NCBI GenBank assembly: GCA_963682175.1
Contig: OY821777.1
Span: 947,501-1,011,500 of the forward strand
Direction: 5' to 3'
DNA: 64,000 nucleotides
Origin: Triglochin maritima
Lineage: Eukaryota; Streptophyta; Magnoliopsida; Alismatales; Juncaginaceae
Under the pieces are notes generated by a model. The model did not search any database and was not told the origin of the DNA. It saw only the letters and a list, made by a program, of their open reading frames with translations. The position numbers and the translations under genes are program-made. Positions 45,901 to 57,898 of this stretch are shown in pieces (the stretch's first letter is position 1; each line of letters starts with the position of its first letter).

Positions 45901-48900
45901 TGTTAGGGTCCAACTGAATTCACAGAGACATTGAATAGGATAACCATTATTAGTCTTGCAATCACCATTAAGACTCGTGGGATTGCCGAGGTTGATCATA
46001 TGATCTATCTTCAACCTGTTCTAGAGCAGATAATGTCCACCTGCCAGCATACATGGTCTGAAAAGACTGTTCGGCATTTCCCTCCACTCATACGCGAGTT
46101 TTTATCAGGAAGGATGAACAAAAAGGCCCATGTTATCCAAGCCTGGCAGCAGGTAACAACCCTTCAATTAATTCAAGAAAATCCTATTGGCTTAAGGACC
46201 TGCTGGCAATTACAGTTTTCTAAGACAATCCATTATTCTATTTCCCCTATCAATCTGACCTTTTTTCCCTCTTCTGATTATATCAATCTCAGACAGCTTT
46301 CTTTGCTCTGCACTACCAATTTTCTTGCAAATTGCCTCCCTAAGCAAATATGCTTAGGTATTTGTTAATCTTTCATCGTCTATTGTACACGCATAGAAGT
46401 GATCATGCTTTGTTTTCCTCAATGCACCTTTAGGTACATAATCTATGTTTTATGTTGTCTAGACGCTTTGTCTGTCTCCACCTTTTAAAATTGTCAAATA
46501 TCATGTTGTTGCTGTAATTCTGTATGGTGCTCTAGTTAGTGGCTATTGTAGCTAAATCTTCTAAAAGCTCATGTTTGTTTCTTCCACCATATAAAGTGGT
46601 AATGGTGTTAGGATCTGAACCGTGAAATGAGAGAGGTTTCACCCTTTGGTGAAAGTGAATGCTGTATATATTTGAGAACATAAATTTTCAACCAAACACG
46701 GTTTTGTCTGATTTAAAGTCTCATTCATCATTAGTGATCTTTCCTTTTCTTCTGGAGGTTATGTGCTAGCCTTGTTATGCAGGATGAATCAACAGTTACA
46801 AATCAATGCAAGCAAATACTCCTTGGCGCAGCTGATCCTTCTTATGTGACAACATACATCGATCATAGTTTTCCTCAGCATCGTCAGCACTTCTGCTCTG
46901 GTGCTTGGATGCTTCTTTGTACACATCCTGAACCAATCAACAGTGCGAATCTTGTATGGTCTTTGATTCTCTTCTACCAAATTGTAATTCAATTCCTTAA
47001 ATCTTCTCATTGCTGAAACTCCATGGTTGGGTGATGATCCAGGGACGCGTTCTACGGGAATTCTCTCCTGAAGAAGTTACAAATAATATTTATATAATGG
47101 TAGATGTCCTTCTTCACAATATACAGGTTGAGTTGCAGCGTGGCCACCTCTTGCAGGTCTGAATTTTTCTTGCTATCGGGTTTTTTCTTTTACATTTTTT
47201 AACTTGTATTTATATACACTAGAAGAACTTCACTTCTAACTTCAATTACCTTTTCCTGTAGGATCTTTTAGTAAAGGCAAGTGCAAATCTTGCTTATCTA
47301 GTCTGGCAACATGAACTGCTTCCGTTGGATATACTCCTCCTTGCCCTTATTGACCGAGATGATGATCCTCAAGCCTTACGAATTGTGGTACTTTACCCCT
47401 TAGTATTTCTTTTAATAAAATAAGGTTTTGGATCATGAAACTTAGGGGTGTAATCGAACCGCGTTCGAGCGAGCTAGGCTAGCTCAAACTCGGCTCGAGA
47501 CATAAAACTTTACGCTCGAACTCGGCTCAAGATCGAACTGAGCCTCGAAAACTAGGCTCAAACTGAGTTATCGAGTAGCTCGGACTCGATGGCTCATTGG
47601 AGAGCACTGGGACAAATCAAGCATGAAACATTTCCAGATTTGTAGCATCTCACCTCATTTTTATATAACCACAAAGGCGTAGGAATTTCCTAACAGCCGA
47701 TGTGGGACTAAAAGTGGGTAGTAGGTAAAAAAGGTTCACCAAACAGACTCCTAAAATAAATCCACAAGCCAAGTAATGATTATTGATAAAAAAGATACAC
47801 CGCCAAGTTCGATCCCGCATGGGCAATCTAAGAATGGAGAGACTACCACTGCAACAACTCATCATCTTTGCATGAGTATTGTTGTATAACTATAATATCT
47901 ATTGTAAACAAATATATTAAGAACTTCAAAAGACCTTTCCCTGCATTTATAACAAAGGTAAATTATGTTCTAAACTTGACTTCATAAAATGTGCTCCACA
48001 CATTAAGTATGTGTCAACATCCAAAGTACATTAACATATTTGTTAGTTAATTTTTAGAAATTTTGTGAAGTTTAATTAATTAATTTTATAATTATAATTA
48101 TGGAGATGTATGCAACTATATCTACATAATAAAGCATAAAGGTGTTTATATATGTATGTATATGTATCATGTATGTATGTATGACCTGTTGAGTTGAGCC
48201 AACGAGCGAGTCTCGGGCGAACAAGGCAATGCTTGTGCTCAACTTGTTTATTTTACCGAGAGGATTTTTTGGCTCATGCTCGACTCGTTAGGAATCGATC
48301 CGAGCCACGAGTCAAGCAGAACCGAGTGAGTTCCTAGTGAGTTGTCGAGCACGAGCAAAACGTGACAACCCTAATGAAACTACTAATTTTACCTAGGTTA
48401 AGCTCCTTTTTCCTTAGAAAGTGCACAATCCAATTGAAGGTTGAATTAAAACCTTGGCCTTGGTTCAACTTGAGTTTTTAATAAGTGTAGTACTCAACCT
48501 TGACTCAAAACTAATTGAGCAGAAAACGAGCTCAGCTTTAGCTTAAAATATCAAGAAACCAATTTGGCTTCACTTACTAAAAATCATCATACTAAATAAT
48601 TGTAATTTATTTAATACAAGTTTATATGTTCATATAATTGGTCATTTTATGATCTATACGGTTAAATTACTACGGTTATAGTTATCATGTAGCGTTCCTT
48701 CTCATCTCTCATCATGTTGGTTGGGATAGTGATGGTAATGATGGTCATGTTGGTGATAATAATGGTGCTAACGTTAAATTACTATAGTTATAGTTATCAT
48801 GTATGTATTTTAAATTAATTTGGTGTTTACTTCACTAAATCGTAGAACCTCACATTTATTTTATGTTCTCATACATAGATTTCTTTTAGACTCGAGCATT

Positions 48901-51900
48901 AATGAAAAAATGTGTATTGTTGAACTTACCAAATGTTCAAAATTTGTTCACATACACATTGATATTTGTGTGCACTAATTTCATAATTATGACTTAAAAC
49001 TAACAAATTATAATGTTATTTGAAACGACATTTATTTTCACATATCATACATCAATTTACATGGTTTAAAACATTAGTTAAAAATTAAGTTGCCAGAAAC
49101 CAAGAATGCACTAGTGATAGCACACATTGGTATTTCGATAGCACACATTGATGTTGTGATAGCACATTGAAATTAATGCATCGTTGTTTTTATAATTGAA
49201 AATAATTTTGTACTGTACATTTATTCGCACCCTAAATATTGATTTGTGTGGTTCCAAACATTTTTTATACAAAATGTGAATTGTATAGTACTAATAAAAC
49301 ACATTGATATTTACATGGTTAAACATTTTTTTGTGTGTGATCACTCGTGAAAACTAAAAACGAAAATAAAAAGCAATAATATAAAACCTACAAGATTAAA
49401 GTGAAAACAAAAATAACACCACAACCACATGCAAAGAGCAAAATAAAAAATGTAATACTTAAATGCTCGAAAAACACAAGACAACTAGTCACTCCACTAG
49501 ACCTGGCAATCATGTTGTGTCGTATACTTTCATGTCCTGTTTTTCTTGTGCATTAGTCACCATGACCATACATGAACACGACACAAAATGATTTCGTGTA
49601 CCAATATTTGATACACGAACACGACCCATCCAGTTTCGTGTAGACACGAAATGACACGATTGGATACGAAAATTTTATTTGATTTCAAAAATCAAGTATT
49701 GATTTCGTGTTAACGCAATTTCACTTGATCAATTTTACATGGCAGGACATTATTGTCCAGCTTCAAGAATAGAAGCACTCATGCACAAAGAGTGATTCAT
49801 CTCAGTTGACTGGTGAACTTTTGTAGTCTGGAAATGGGAGGTGAAACTCTATTTTATCCGATGTGTGGCTAAAGTTCCCACACTTGAATCCCGTTAATAC
49901 ATAAATATGTATTTAATACTATTGTTAAAAGCTCAACTCGAGCTCAATTGGAATTCTCACGAACTGAACTCAAATTCATATGTAGGCTTGATAAACTTTA
50001 CGAGCTGAATTCGAGTTTAAGCAAGCTCGATTGGCTCACCTCGTTTGAACCCTTATCAAATTATTATTTCGAGATATATCTATTTAGATGATTTAGACTA
50101 TTTTTCCTTTGTGACAATCCTTCCGTAATTTTTGTTCACCAAAGGGGTGAGAAATCTTTTACGTATTAAAATGAACAGTTATGGTCCTTATGGATGCTTG
50201 ATATCTTACTAACCATCATCTCTGATTTCCCATTTGGTGTATATTCTTGCGTATGAATTACCTACCATCTTGTGATTTCAACATTATCCTGGGAATATTG
50301 TTTTTAATGTACTAAATTCTCATAATGTTGGTACAGCTAAATATGCTCGACAAGCAAGAGCTACAACAAAGAATTAAAATGTTTTGCTCGAGCCATGGGT
50401 CCCCTGATCATTGGCTTCATACTGGGGTTCTGAAACGACCAGAGCTCCCCAAAGCTCTAGGGAACCATCTATCTGGGAAAGATAGGTAAAATATACCCTC
50501 TAAAATTTATTGATCGAAAAAATCCCCCTAAAAGTATTTCATAATATTGCTTCCTTTTTAGTTTATTGGCATACTGAAGGCATCACCTGTGAAGAAATTA
50601 ATAGCTATACCGTCAAATTTTTGTTGCATCATTATGTTTGCTGAAGTTGCGGCTAAAGAGGTATTGTTTTTTTAAGGATAGAATACTTCAAAATTTACTA
50701 TTTAGGTTTTTTTTTGGGGTCACGGGATTGGTTTACAAATGTGATTCCATATGAGTACTCTTTACTATAGCTTTGGCCTCTGAAATCACAGGTTACCAAA
50801 CAAACGAAACAGAATTAGTACCCTACTAAGTGTTGGTATGACAGGGTTTGCGTGTTCAAAATCTTGAATATCATTGTTCTGTGATAACTGTGGACTGAGT
50901 GAGAACTGAGACCCAATGTGAGACCCCCTGCTATTTATTTCTCCAGCGGCACTTATCTTTTTGCTTAACGGTCTGAAGATCACTATAAGACAAAAAGTTC
51001 AGTAAGACGGGTTTTTTTTTTGACTTTTAGATGATTCAGGGTTTGGAGGGCATGGCAATTGACAAGTGCTTCTCAACTTATTTGCACCTCAATATACTTC
51101 AGCGCATTTTAATATTGTCATAAGATCTTTTGAAACCTGCATATTCTGTTTATATTTTAAAAAAAGTGGCATCAGTTTCAAAATACTTGGATAAAAATAA
51201 CCATTGTTTTTGTGAATTTCAAGTGATTTTAATTACAAAATTTGTTTCCTTAAACAATACACGGTATGACCAAGTTCAGAAAAGTTGTTAATTTCTTCAT
51301 TTCATCAATTAAATGATCTTTGACAATATGCATTTAGATGTGCCAAAGATGACAGTAATGGCAGTTGGATATCACTATATCATTGAGCATGTTTTGCATT
51401 TTCCCTAAGCTATTACTTATCTTGATGCCAACATATTCTTCTTTTCTAAATTGGTCCTTTACTCATTTGCGATGTTTACTGCATCTCCAGGTATCCGTCC
51501 TTCTTCGATGATATCTCAGCCCGGTTACTTCCTGTTATTCCATTGATTATATACAGGCTTATTGAGAATGATGCCACTGATGCAGCTGATAGGGTTCTTG
51601 TTATGTATTCTTCTTTTTTATCTTACCACCCTCTTAGGTTCACCTTTGTCCGAGATATATTGGCTTACTTTTATGGCCACCTTCCTAGCAAACTCATTGT
51701 TCGCATACTGAATGTGCTTGACATATCGAAGGTATATCAGCAATTCCGTCCATACACGTTCTGCCTTTGTAAATAGTATTTAGAAGCTTCATCAACTTTT
51801 TCTTCACATGTTTTCTACAGATTCCTCTTTCAGAATCATTTCCTCAACACATCAGTGCTTCTTGTCCAGCAGCGTGTCCACCACCAGATTACTTCATTAC

Positions 51901-54900
51901 CCTTCTCCTAGGTCTTGTTAATAATGTTATACCTCCTGTTGGTAGCAAATCCAAATCTGGTGTAGCTGGAGATGCTTCATATAGCTTTTCACGTTCAGCT
52001 CCTACTAAAACTCAATCAGCCTCTCAATCTACTTCAGCAACGTCAGATGTACGCAGAGCCTTCTATTTGAATCAGGACCCAGGAACCTACAACCAACTTG
52101 TCCTAGACACAGCCGTTATTGAGATCCTTTCACTTCCTGTAACTGCTTCTCAGATTGTATCATCTCTCGTTCAAATCATAGTCCATATCCAGCCAACCTT
52201 GATCCAATCTAGCTCTGCACTTGGAGGAGCATCTAATGCAGGGCAATGTTCTGCACTGCCAACTTCTCCATCAGGTGGAAGTACTGAGTCCTTGGGTGCA
52301 ACTCGTTCAAATACTTCAGCACAAGGAATAAATACCTCCAGTTTTATGTCGAAGACTGGGTACTCATGTCAGCAGCTTTCATGTTTGATGATACAAGCAT
52401 GCGGCTTACTTTTGGCTCAGCTTCCAGTGGAATTCCACATGCAGCTCTATTCAGAGGCAGCACGTGTAATAAAAGAATGTTGGTGGCTTTCTGATGGGAA
52501 AAGATCTGTCAGAGAGCTAGAATCTGCTGTTGGTTATGCTCTGCTTGATCCTTCATGGGCCGCCCAAGAAAACACCTCAACAACTATAGGTAATTTCATT
52601 CATTATTGTTGGAGTAAAAAGAATAGAACCATTCCATGCCTTTGCCCACTTTTTTTGTTTTTTAGTTGATATTGAAGTTAATCTACCATGCTCTAGTTTA
52701 TGTTACACATCTGATTATGCATGAATTTGTTCTGGATACATAAATTTTGCATGTCAATGGAAGACAAATGGGTGATTTGATATACATCTGTGTTTGTATA
52801 CTTTCATGTATTAGAATGGCTATCCATAGCAACTAGAGCAACCAATATTGAACAGAGAAGGTTGAGAGGGACAAAAACTATATTAGGTTGTCCCACTCGT
52901 AGGTGTAATATAAAATTTACAAGAGATAATCATGGAGTGAAACAAGGTGCAGTTACAAGAATATAGATCATACAAGGAATATTTACAAGTGACCACACAT
53001 CTTTCTTGGATTAGAAGATAAGGACAGCAATGGAGCCAACTGTTGTATCCTTAATCTCAATAATCATCAATATCATGACGATGTTTATATAGCTAATCAT
53101 GATGCACTGATAATGCATAAGGAGTTAGGGACATGACTGTGATGTAGCATTTATGTACTTGTAAGAATTTTTATGAACCTATTTGATGTAATTTGGTTTC
53201 ATATATTTAAGTTCGTGCCTACCTATGATTTGTGGATATTATAGCAATGTTTTCATGGTAAGTGCATTAATGGCAAAGAAAAATATACACACTGAGTGTT
53301 TGGATGACTATTATGAAAAACGGACCTGCCTGGCCGATTCAATTGTGAACTGATGACCGTCTGTTCGGTTCCCAAACCCATAAAAGTCATTTTTGGATTG
53401 AACCAGAGTGAACCGGCCTGAACCGATGATTTGATTGGAAGAACCGGTGGAATCGGCAATTCAACCAACCGGTTTAGGCTAAAATCCATTAGAAAACAAA
53501 AAACCCTGAACCCAGCTTGAACTATAACCCGACTTCACCCCTCTGCTGCCGCCTGTGTAGAGGGCTTCCGATACCTCCACCATGACGAGACTTAGGTGGG
53601 AAGGGGAGGAGGGTGGGGAGGGAGGGTGGGGAGGGAGGGGTGAGTAGGTGAGGAGGGTAAGGAGGGAGGGGGAGGGGGTGGGGGGTTGCGTCTGAAAGGG
53701 ATGGTAGATGTGTCGGAGGGAGAGGGAGTGAGGTTGTGTGTGTCGGTCGTATGTGTAGGTTATGTTGGGTGGGTTTTGCGAGTTTTTGTGGGTTTTTCAT
53801 AAAGGACCCTATGGATGTTAGTATTTTGTTAATATTTATTTTAGGGTGAGAATTGTTTTTAAGGTTTTTATTTTTATGAAATGAGATTTTATATTTATTT
53901 ATGATGTCAGCAGTTCGAAGCGGTTGACTTCTGAACTAGTTCTCATATTGGTGTGACGTTTGGTCTAGTTCTGAAAACCATGGTTTGGATAACTTGAGTT
54001 TCGAGGTCTGATGAGTTTTGAGTTTTGCAAACCTCAAAACTTATAATTTGTCATCCAAACATATTTTTCTGGGGGACTTTTGAAGTTTGTAACTAGCCTC
54101 AAAACGTTGACTTTTGAACCTCAAATTTCAAAACTTAAGTTATCCATATGGACCCATTAGTTTTTTTGCACAAAAGTGCCATACCATGGTTCTTCAGTAC
54201 CTGATTTTTACACCTAGGAAAGTATGTTTTGCAAATAATTTTAAATTTTTAGGCAAACGATCTTGTCAAAACCGCTCTCATGTCACTAATATTGGAATCA
54301 ACATATACACGTCTAATCGTTGCCACGTTTAAAACATGTTTAAAAAAGTTAAACCTCTCCCCCTATTTCTCATGATACTTATGGGATGTGAACAAACTTA
54401 CCCTCAAGCTAACAGAGAGGTTGTTTCCAGTATGTGAGAACCAAACTCATTTGTGTTTGTACTGATTAAAAAAACATTTCATTTTGTAATAAGCTTGCCA
54501 AAATCTACAGAAATGATATCATTTGCTGTATTTTTGTAGGATTACAGACAAAACCAGATCCAACATTTACTATATGTATTGCAGAATGTAGTTCTTAGAT
54601 CTTACATTGCATCGGAACTAAATCCGAGAGGATAATTTTCCATTCTTGGGTATATGGTAAAATTTATTTATCATCTCCGCAGCTTATCTAAGTTTGTTTT
54701 TCAAGGATATTTCATGGATACATTCTTCATATGCGTGAATCATCTGCATCTTTCCATTTTTTGATCGTGTATATTTTCACTTTCCAAATTCGTATGCTTG
54801 TATGTGCATTGTCAAACAGTTGTGGACAGGACATAGATTTGGCAATATCAAGCTTGTATCCTACTCTTCTGGATTTTAGTATGGCCAAATAAAAATTGAG

Positions 54901-55738
54901 CTTTTATTTCTATGTTCTATAATTGTTTTCACAGGAAACATCGTCGCTCTCCTGCATTCATTTTTCAGTAATCTTCCACAAGAGTGGTTGGAATCAGCTC
55001 AAGCTTTAATTAGGCATCTTAGGCCAATGTCTTCTATTGCAACACTTCGAATAACTTTCCGTATAGTGGGTCCTCTGATTCCCCGCCTCAGCTTTGTTCG
55101 CCCGGTATTTTATAAGGTACTTGCATTTATGTTTAACTGCCCTTTCCTTTCAGGTGGAGATACATTTATTATAATGTTCATGTTCCGTAAAAAACATTTG
55201 AAAGTCAACACTTTGATAATTGATGTGACTATAGACCAAGTAAATAGGCTAGGGTTTCAATATACTTTGTACCTTATTTTCCCTCTAAAAGTAATATTCT
55301 AATGCTATGAATTACCGCTTCTGTTAAGATTGTTGCTCTGCTGTTCAATTGCATGGGAGATGTTCTGGGAAGAAACAGTCAAATATCAACTTCGATCGAA
55401 CCATCGGAAGTAACAGACCTGATTGATTTCTTGTAAGACCACTTTGTCTCTGATCATCATAATTTTGGTTATCTGTCTTAAAAGACATTCTAGGGTCATT
55501 GTACTACCAACTCACCCACCAAAACATATTTGTCAGGCACCACATTGTGCTATATGAAGGTCAAGGAGGACCGGTGCAGAGTAACAGTAAGCCTCGGGCA
55601 GAGACTTTAACCTTATGTGGTAAAGCAGTTGAGTTGTTACGCCCAGATTTGCAACATCTTCTTTCTCATTTGAAGACAGATCCCAATTCATCTATTTATG
55701 CTGCTACTCACCCAAAGCTGGTCCAAAACACCATGTGA
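36959..55738 (+). CDS. MED23: Mediator of RNA polymerase II transcription subunit 23
   Basis: Exons: 36959-37042, 37124-37170, 38335-38434, 38524-39498, 39944-40181, 40670-40887, 41135-41348, 41725-42005, 42504-42587, 43911-44005, 45642-45804, 45907-46152, 46783-46953, 47043-47156, 47262-47387, 50337-50485, 51491-51731, 51821-52589, 54935-55116, 55329-55432, 55537-55738. All junctions keep frame, giving 1600 aa, about the Arabidopsis length. MED23 is a Mediator tail subunit linking activators to polymerase II in the nucleus. Recognised blocks include PQAEFILFALRGLSSIGYVN, MFWVLSFTMAQPACEAVMNW, FTFVRDILAYFYGHLP and the C-terminal NSSIYAATHPKLVQN. Residues ~130-190 and ~1220-1330 are Ser/Pro-rich and likely disordered. 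The gene appears intact. Introns 9, 10, 15 and 18 are swollen by transposons. The start ATG follows a C36 leader tract. Confidence 0.97.
37936..38043 (+). repeat. 65-bp tandem duplication in MED23 intron 2
   Basis: The block agtccataaagaaatgatta, and ~20 bp after it, starts at 37936 and again at 38001, with cctgtaatca on both sides. It is non-coding. Confidence 0.85.
42666..42852 (+). mobile_element. Short solo LTR (187 bp) with perfect target duplication
   Basis: Begins TGTTAGAATAATAG and ends TTATTCAACA, flanked by GTGTT at 42661-42665 and 42853-42857. It contains a TATA-like tctatatataga near 42791. Its size fits a TRIM or short Copia LTR. It lies in MED23 intron 9. Confidence 0.88.
43409..43453 (+). 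mobile_element. RTE-type LINE tail in MED23 intron 9
   Basis: A hairpin-forming cccaactagtttggg followed by taaaggctctgttgttgttg is the sense-strand version of the tail at 5401-5505. Only the 3' end is recognisable. Confidence 0.6.
44518..44565 (+). mobile_element. Diverged RTE-type LINE tail in MED23 intron 10
   Basis: A decayed version of the same tail (agcccactaatctggaatca, then ttttgttgttgtag). The surrounding ~200 bp has scattered ggatac/gatact words and is probably further transposon relic. Confidence 0.5.
47443..48373. mobile_element. Non-autonomous hAT element with perfect 8-bp target duplication
   Basis: TAGGGGTGTAA at the left and an ACCCTA end at the right enclose 931 bp. ATGAAACT lies on both sides (47435-47442 and 48374-48381). 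Both ends are rich in gctcga/tcgagc words in inverted order, a pattern seen in widespread plant hAT MITEs. The centre is AT-rich with no transposase. It lies in MED23 intron 15. Confidence 0.9.
49105..49165. repeat. Short tandem repeat with gatagcacacattg unit
   Basis: Three imperfect copies of a ~28-bp unit containing gatagcacacattg lie in MED23 intron 15. Confidence 0.7.
49495..50065. mobile_element. hAT MITE fragments in MED23 intron 15
   Basis: About 49495-49690 is rich in inverted acacgac/gtcgtgt-type words (tgaacacgacacaaaatgat), a pattern of another plant hAT MITE. About 49930-50060 repeats the ctcgagctc style of the 47443 element and ends in a diverged gaaccctta. No complete terminal repeats or target duplications were found, so borders are uncertain. 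Confidence 0.45.
53290..53984. mobile_element. Probable non-autonomous DNA transposon in MED23 intron 18
   Basis: The left end (tatgaaaaacggacctg) and right end (tagttctgaaaaccatgg) resemble an imperfect inverted pair, and the left part repeats gaaccgg-type words. The middle (53590-53740) is a strongly purine-rich GGGAGG stretch. No coding sequence or clear target duplication was found. Confidence 0.4.
53985..54147. mobile_element. Foldback MITE in MED23 intron 18
   Basis: ggataacttgagtttcgaggt near 53987 is the inverted partner of acctcaaatttc...aacttaagttatcc ending near 54145, so the ~160-bp unit can fold into a long hairpin. ATGG occurs at both outer edges, a possible short target duplication. 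Confidence 0.6.
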
Positions 55739-55941
55739 CTTTCAGGTTCGTGCTGCATTTCTTTCTTGCCATGTATGTTGCTGTAAACAATAACAGAATC
55801 TGACTTACGGGTCATTTTTTCTTTCCATGAATTAATCGTGCAAGGTGGTCAGTTTGATGCCTAGATTCTGTCATGCTGGAAATTCATACGCTCATATATA
55901 GACATCATTTGATTATAATTTATTAGTTAAGCCCCATAATG
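55739..55941 (+). other. MED23 3' UTR and junction with the LINE
   Basis: Only about 200 bp separate the MED23 stop from the T-run marking the reverse-strand LINE tail, so the natural MED23 polyadenylation site should lie here or in the LINE. No clear polyadenylation signal could be assigned. Confidence 0.4.
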
Positions 55942-57898
55942 CTTTTTTTTCCAAGTAAAAGGGAGGTCTCAGCGCCTCCGGGGTATATCATTTATATTGT
56001 AAAAAGATTTACAACCTAATCTAGCGAACTACACATAGGAAATGACGAAAACTATGGTCTACGTTACAGTAACTATAAGCTATGCTAACTAGGAAAGCAT
56101 GGAACCCTAAGTTACAAAAATGAGGTGCCGAGCGCAGGTTGCTGAATACAACAATCTGACGTGATCCTGAGTACTAGCTATAACGGCCAATCCCTAGTCC
56201 CCTCCCGATTGGATCGTTACGGCCCACAATAGAGCATTTACCAATACCCAGGCCGTCAGTGCATCAATCACTGTAGGGGGCACCCAAACAAGTCTACTTC
56301 TTCGAGAAATTTTCTCTCCCACTGGAGTCGGTGCCAAACACATCTCCTTTCACTCGCATCACGTCAGCAATGCGTGCCATGACTTGGGCAGTAGTGCTTG
56401 CTTTGCCTTCAAAAACACGCTGATTTCGCTCCATCCAAAGCTCATAGACTGTCACTCCAATGCATAGGAACAACTTATTCTGGAGATGATCACACCTCTG
56501 GACCTTCCGGTACAAGCTTCCAATCTCCTCAGTAAAAGTAGGCTGCGAAGTTCCCTAGATCTGGAATCGTACACGGACTCCTTCCCAAATGTGGCTCGAA
56601 AAAGGACCGAGTCCATGGAAATGCTCCATATCCTCTGTCGCATGGTTGCAAAACTGGCAACTATGATTGACGTAGACTCCCCTAGATGATAGGAAATCCG
56701 TCGTCGCCAATCGTCCCCTCATGGCCTTCCACAGTGTAGTCGCACGCTTGGGGACATGAAACTTGTGTCAGACCACTCTCGCCCACCAGATGGCTGGGCG
56801 CTCCGTCCTGACCAATCTCCAGGCGTCGGTCATAGTGAAGTTGGTCTTGCGTTGGTCACCCCAAACCAGGTGGTCCTCGCCTCCGCTGATTGGAGTAGCA
56901 AGGATAATGGGCCATAGGTGGTTTATAGAGGTAGAACGTGAGGGAGGCAGGCACCAAATTCCATCAGCGATGAAGTGGCTGACAGGCGTATCCAGCGGTA
57001 TCGCCATGTCGTACCTTAACCTTGGGCCAAACCTTTCCCAGATGACGGGTTTTCCAATCCACGGGTCTTCGAAGAAAAACGTGTGTTCCTCCTTTCCAAT
57101 TGCTAGACGGAAGTGGGCAGTGACCAGTTCTCGGACCCAGAGAACCCCTTCCATGCCCACGAGCATTGCGTTGGAGGACGTGCCATCCAAATAGTTTTGT
57201 TGCGCAGATACTTCCTTCGAATCCATCGCAGCCAGAGGGAGTCACTATTGCCTGCCACGAGCCAAAAAAAACCTCAGCATGCCTGCATCATTCCAATCAG
57301 CGAGGCTTCAACGTCCAGGACTACCTTCGCTCTTCGGGAGGCAGCAATCCTTCCAAGAAACAACAATCAAACCCTTCTTTGAATCCCCCAGATGAAGTGG
57401 CTCATGAGTGCTTCAATGTCCTTGAGTACCGTTCAAGGGAGAAGGAACATTGAACTCCAATAGACGCTGAAAGTGGTCAGGACACTTCACACCAATTCCA
57501 CCTTCCCTGCCATGGATAGAAGAGCCCTCTGCTAGGGTGCCAATCTACCATGGACTTTGCTGACTAGTTGTGCACACACACCTTTACACATTCGGGAAGT
57601 GAAGAGTAGTAGTCCAAGATTTGTGATTGGGAACTAAGCTCTGGTCATGCCTAGCATATCAATAATCGCAGCTTCGTCTGCACTGCTACCTCCAAAGAAC
57701 ACCTGACTCTTGTCCGAGTTTAGCTGGAGGCTTGAAGTCACAGAAAAAGTGTCCATGATACCCTTATCTACACGGGCATTCTGTATGTCTCCCCTCACAA
57801 AGACGAGAGGTCATCTACAAACATCAAATGTGACACCTGAACACCTCTTCATTCCACCGGAGTAAGGTCCCCCCTCTGAACCGTTCTACGGAACATGG

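Noticed and set aside
53522..53800. Pro/Leu-rich minus-strand open frame, 92 codons
   Set aside because: Low-complexity translation of the GGGAGG-rich block in MED23 intron 18.
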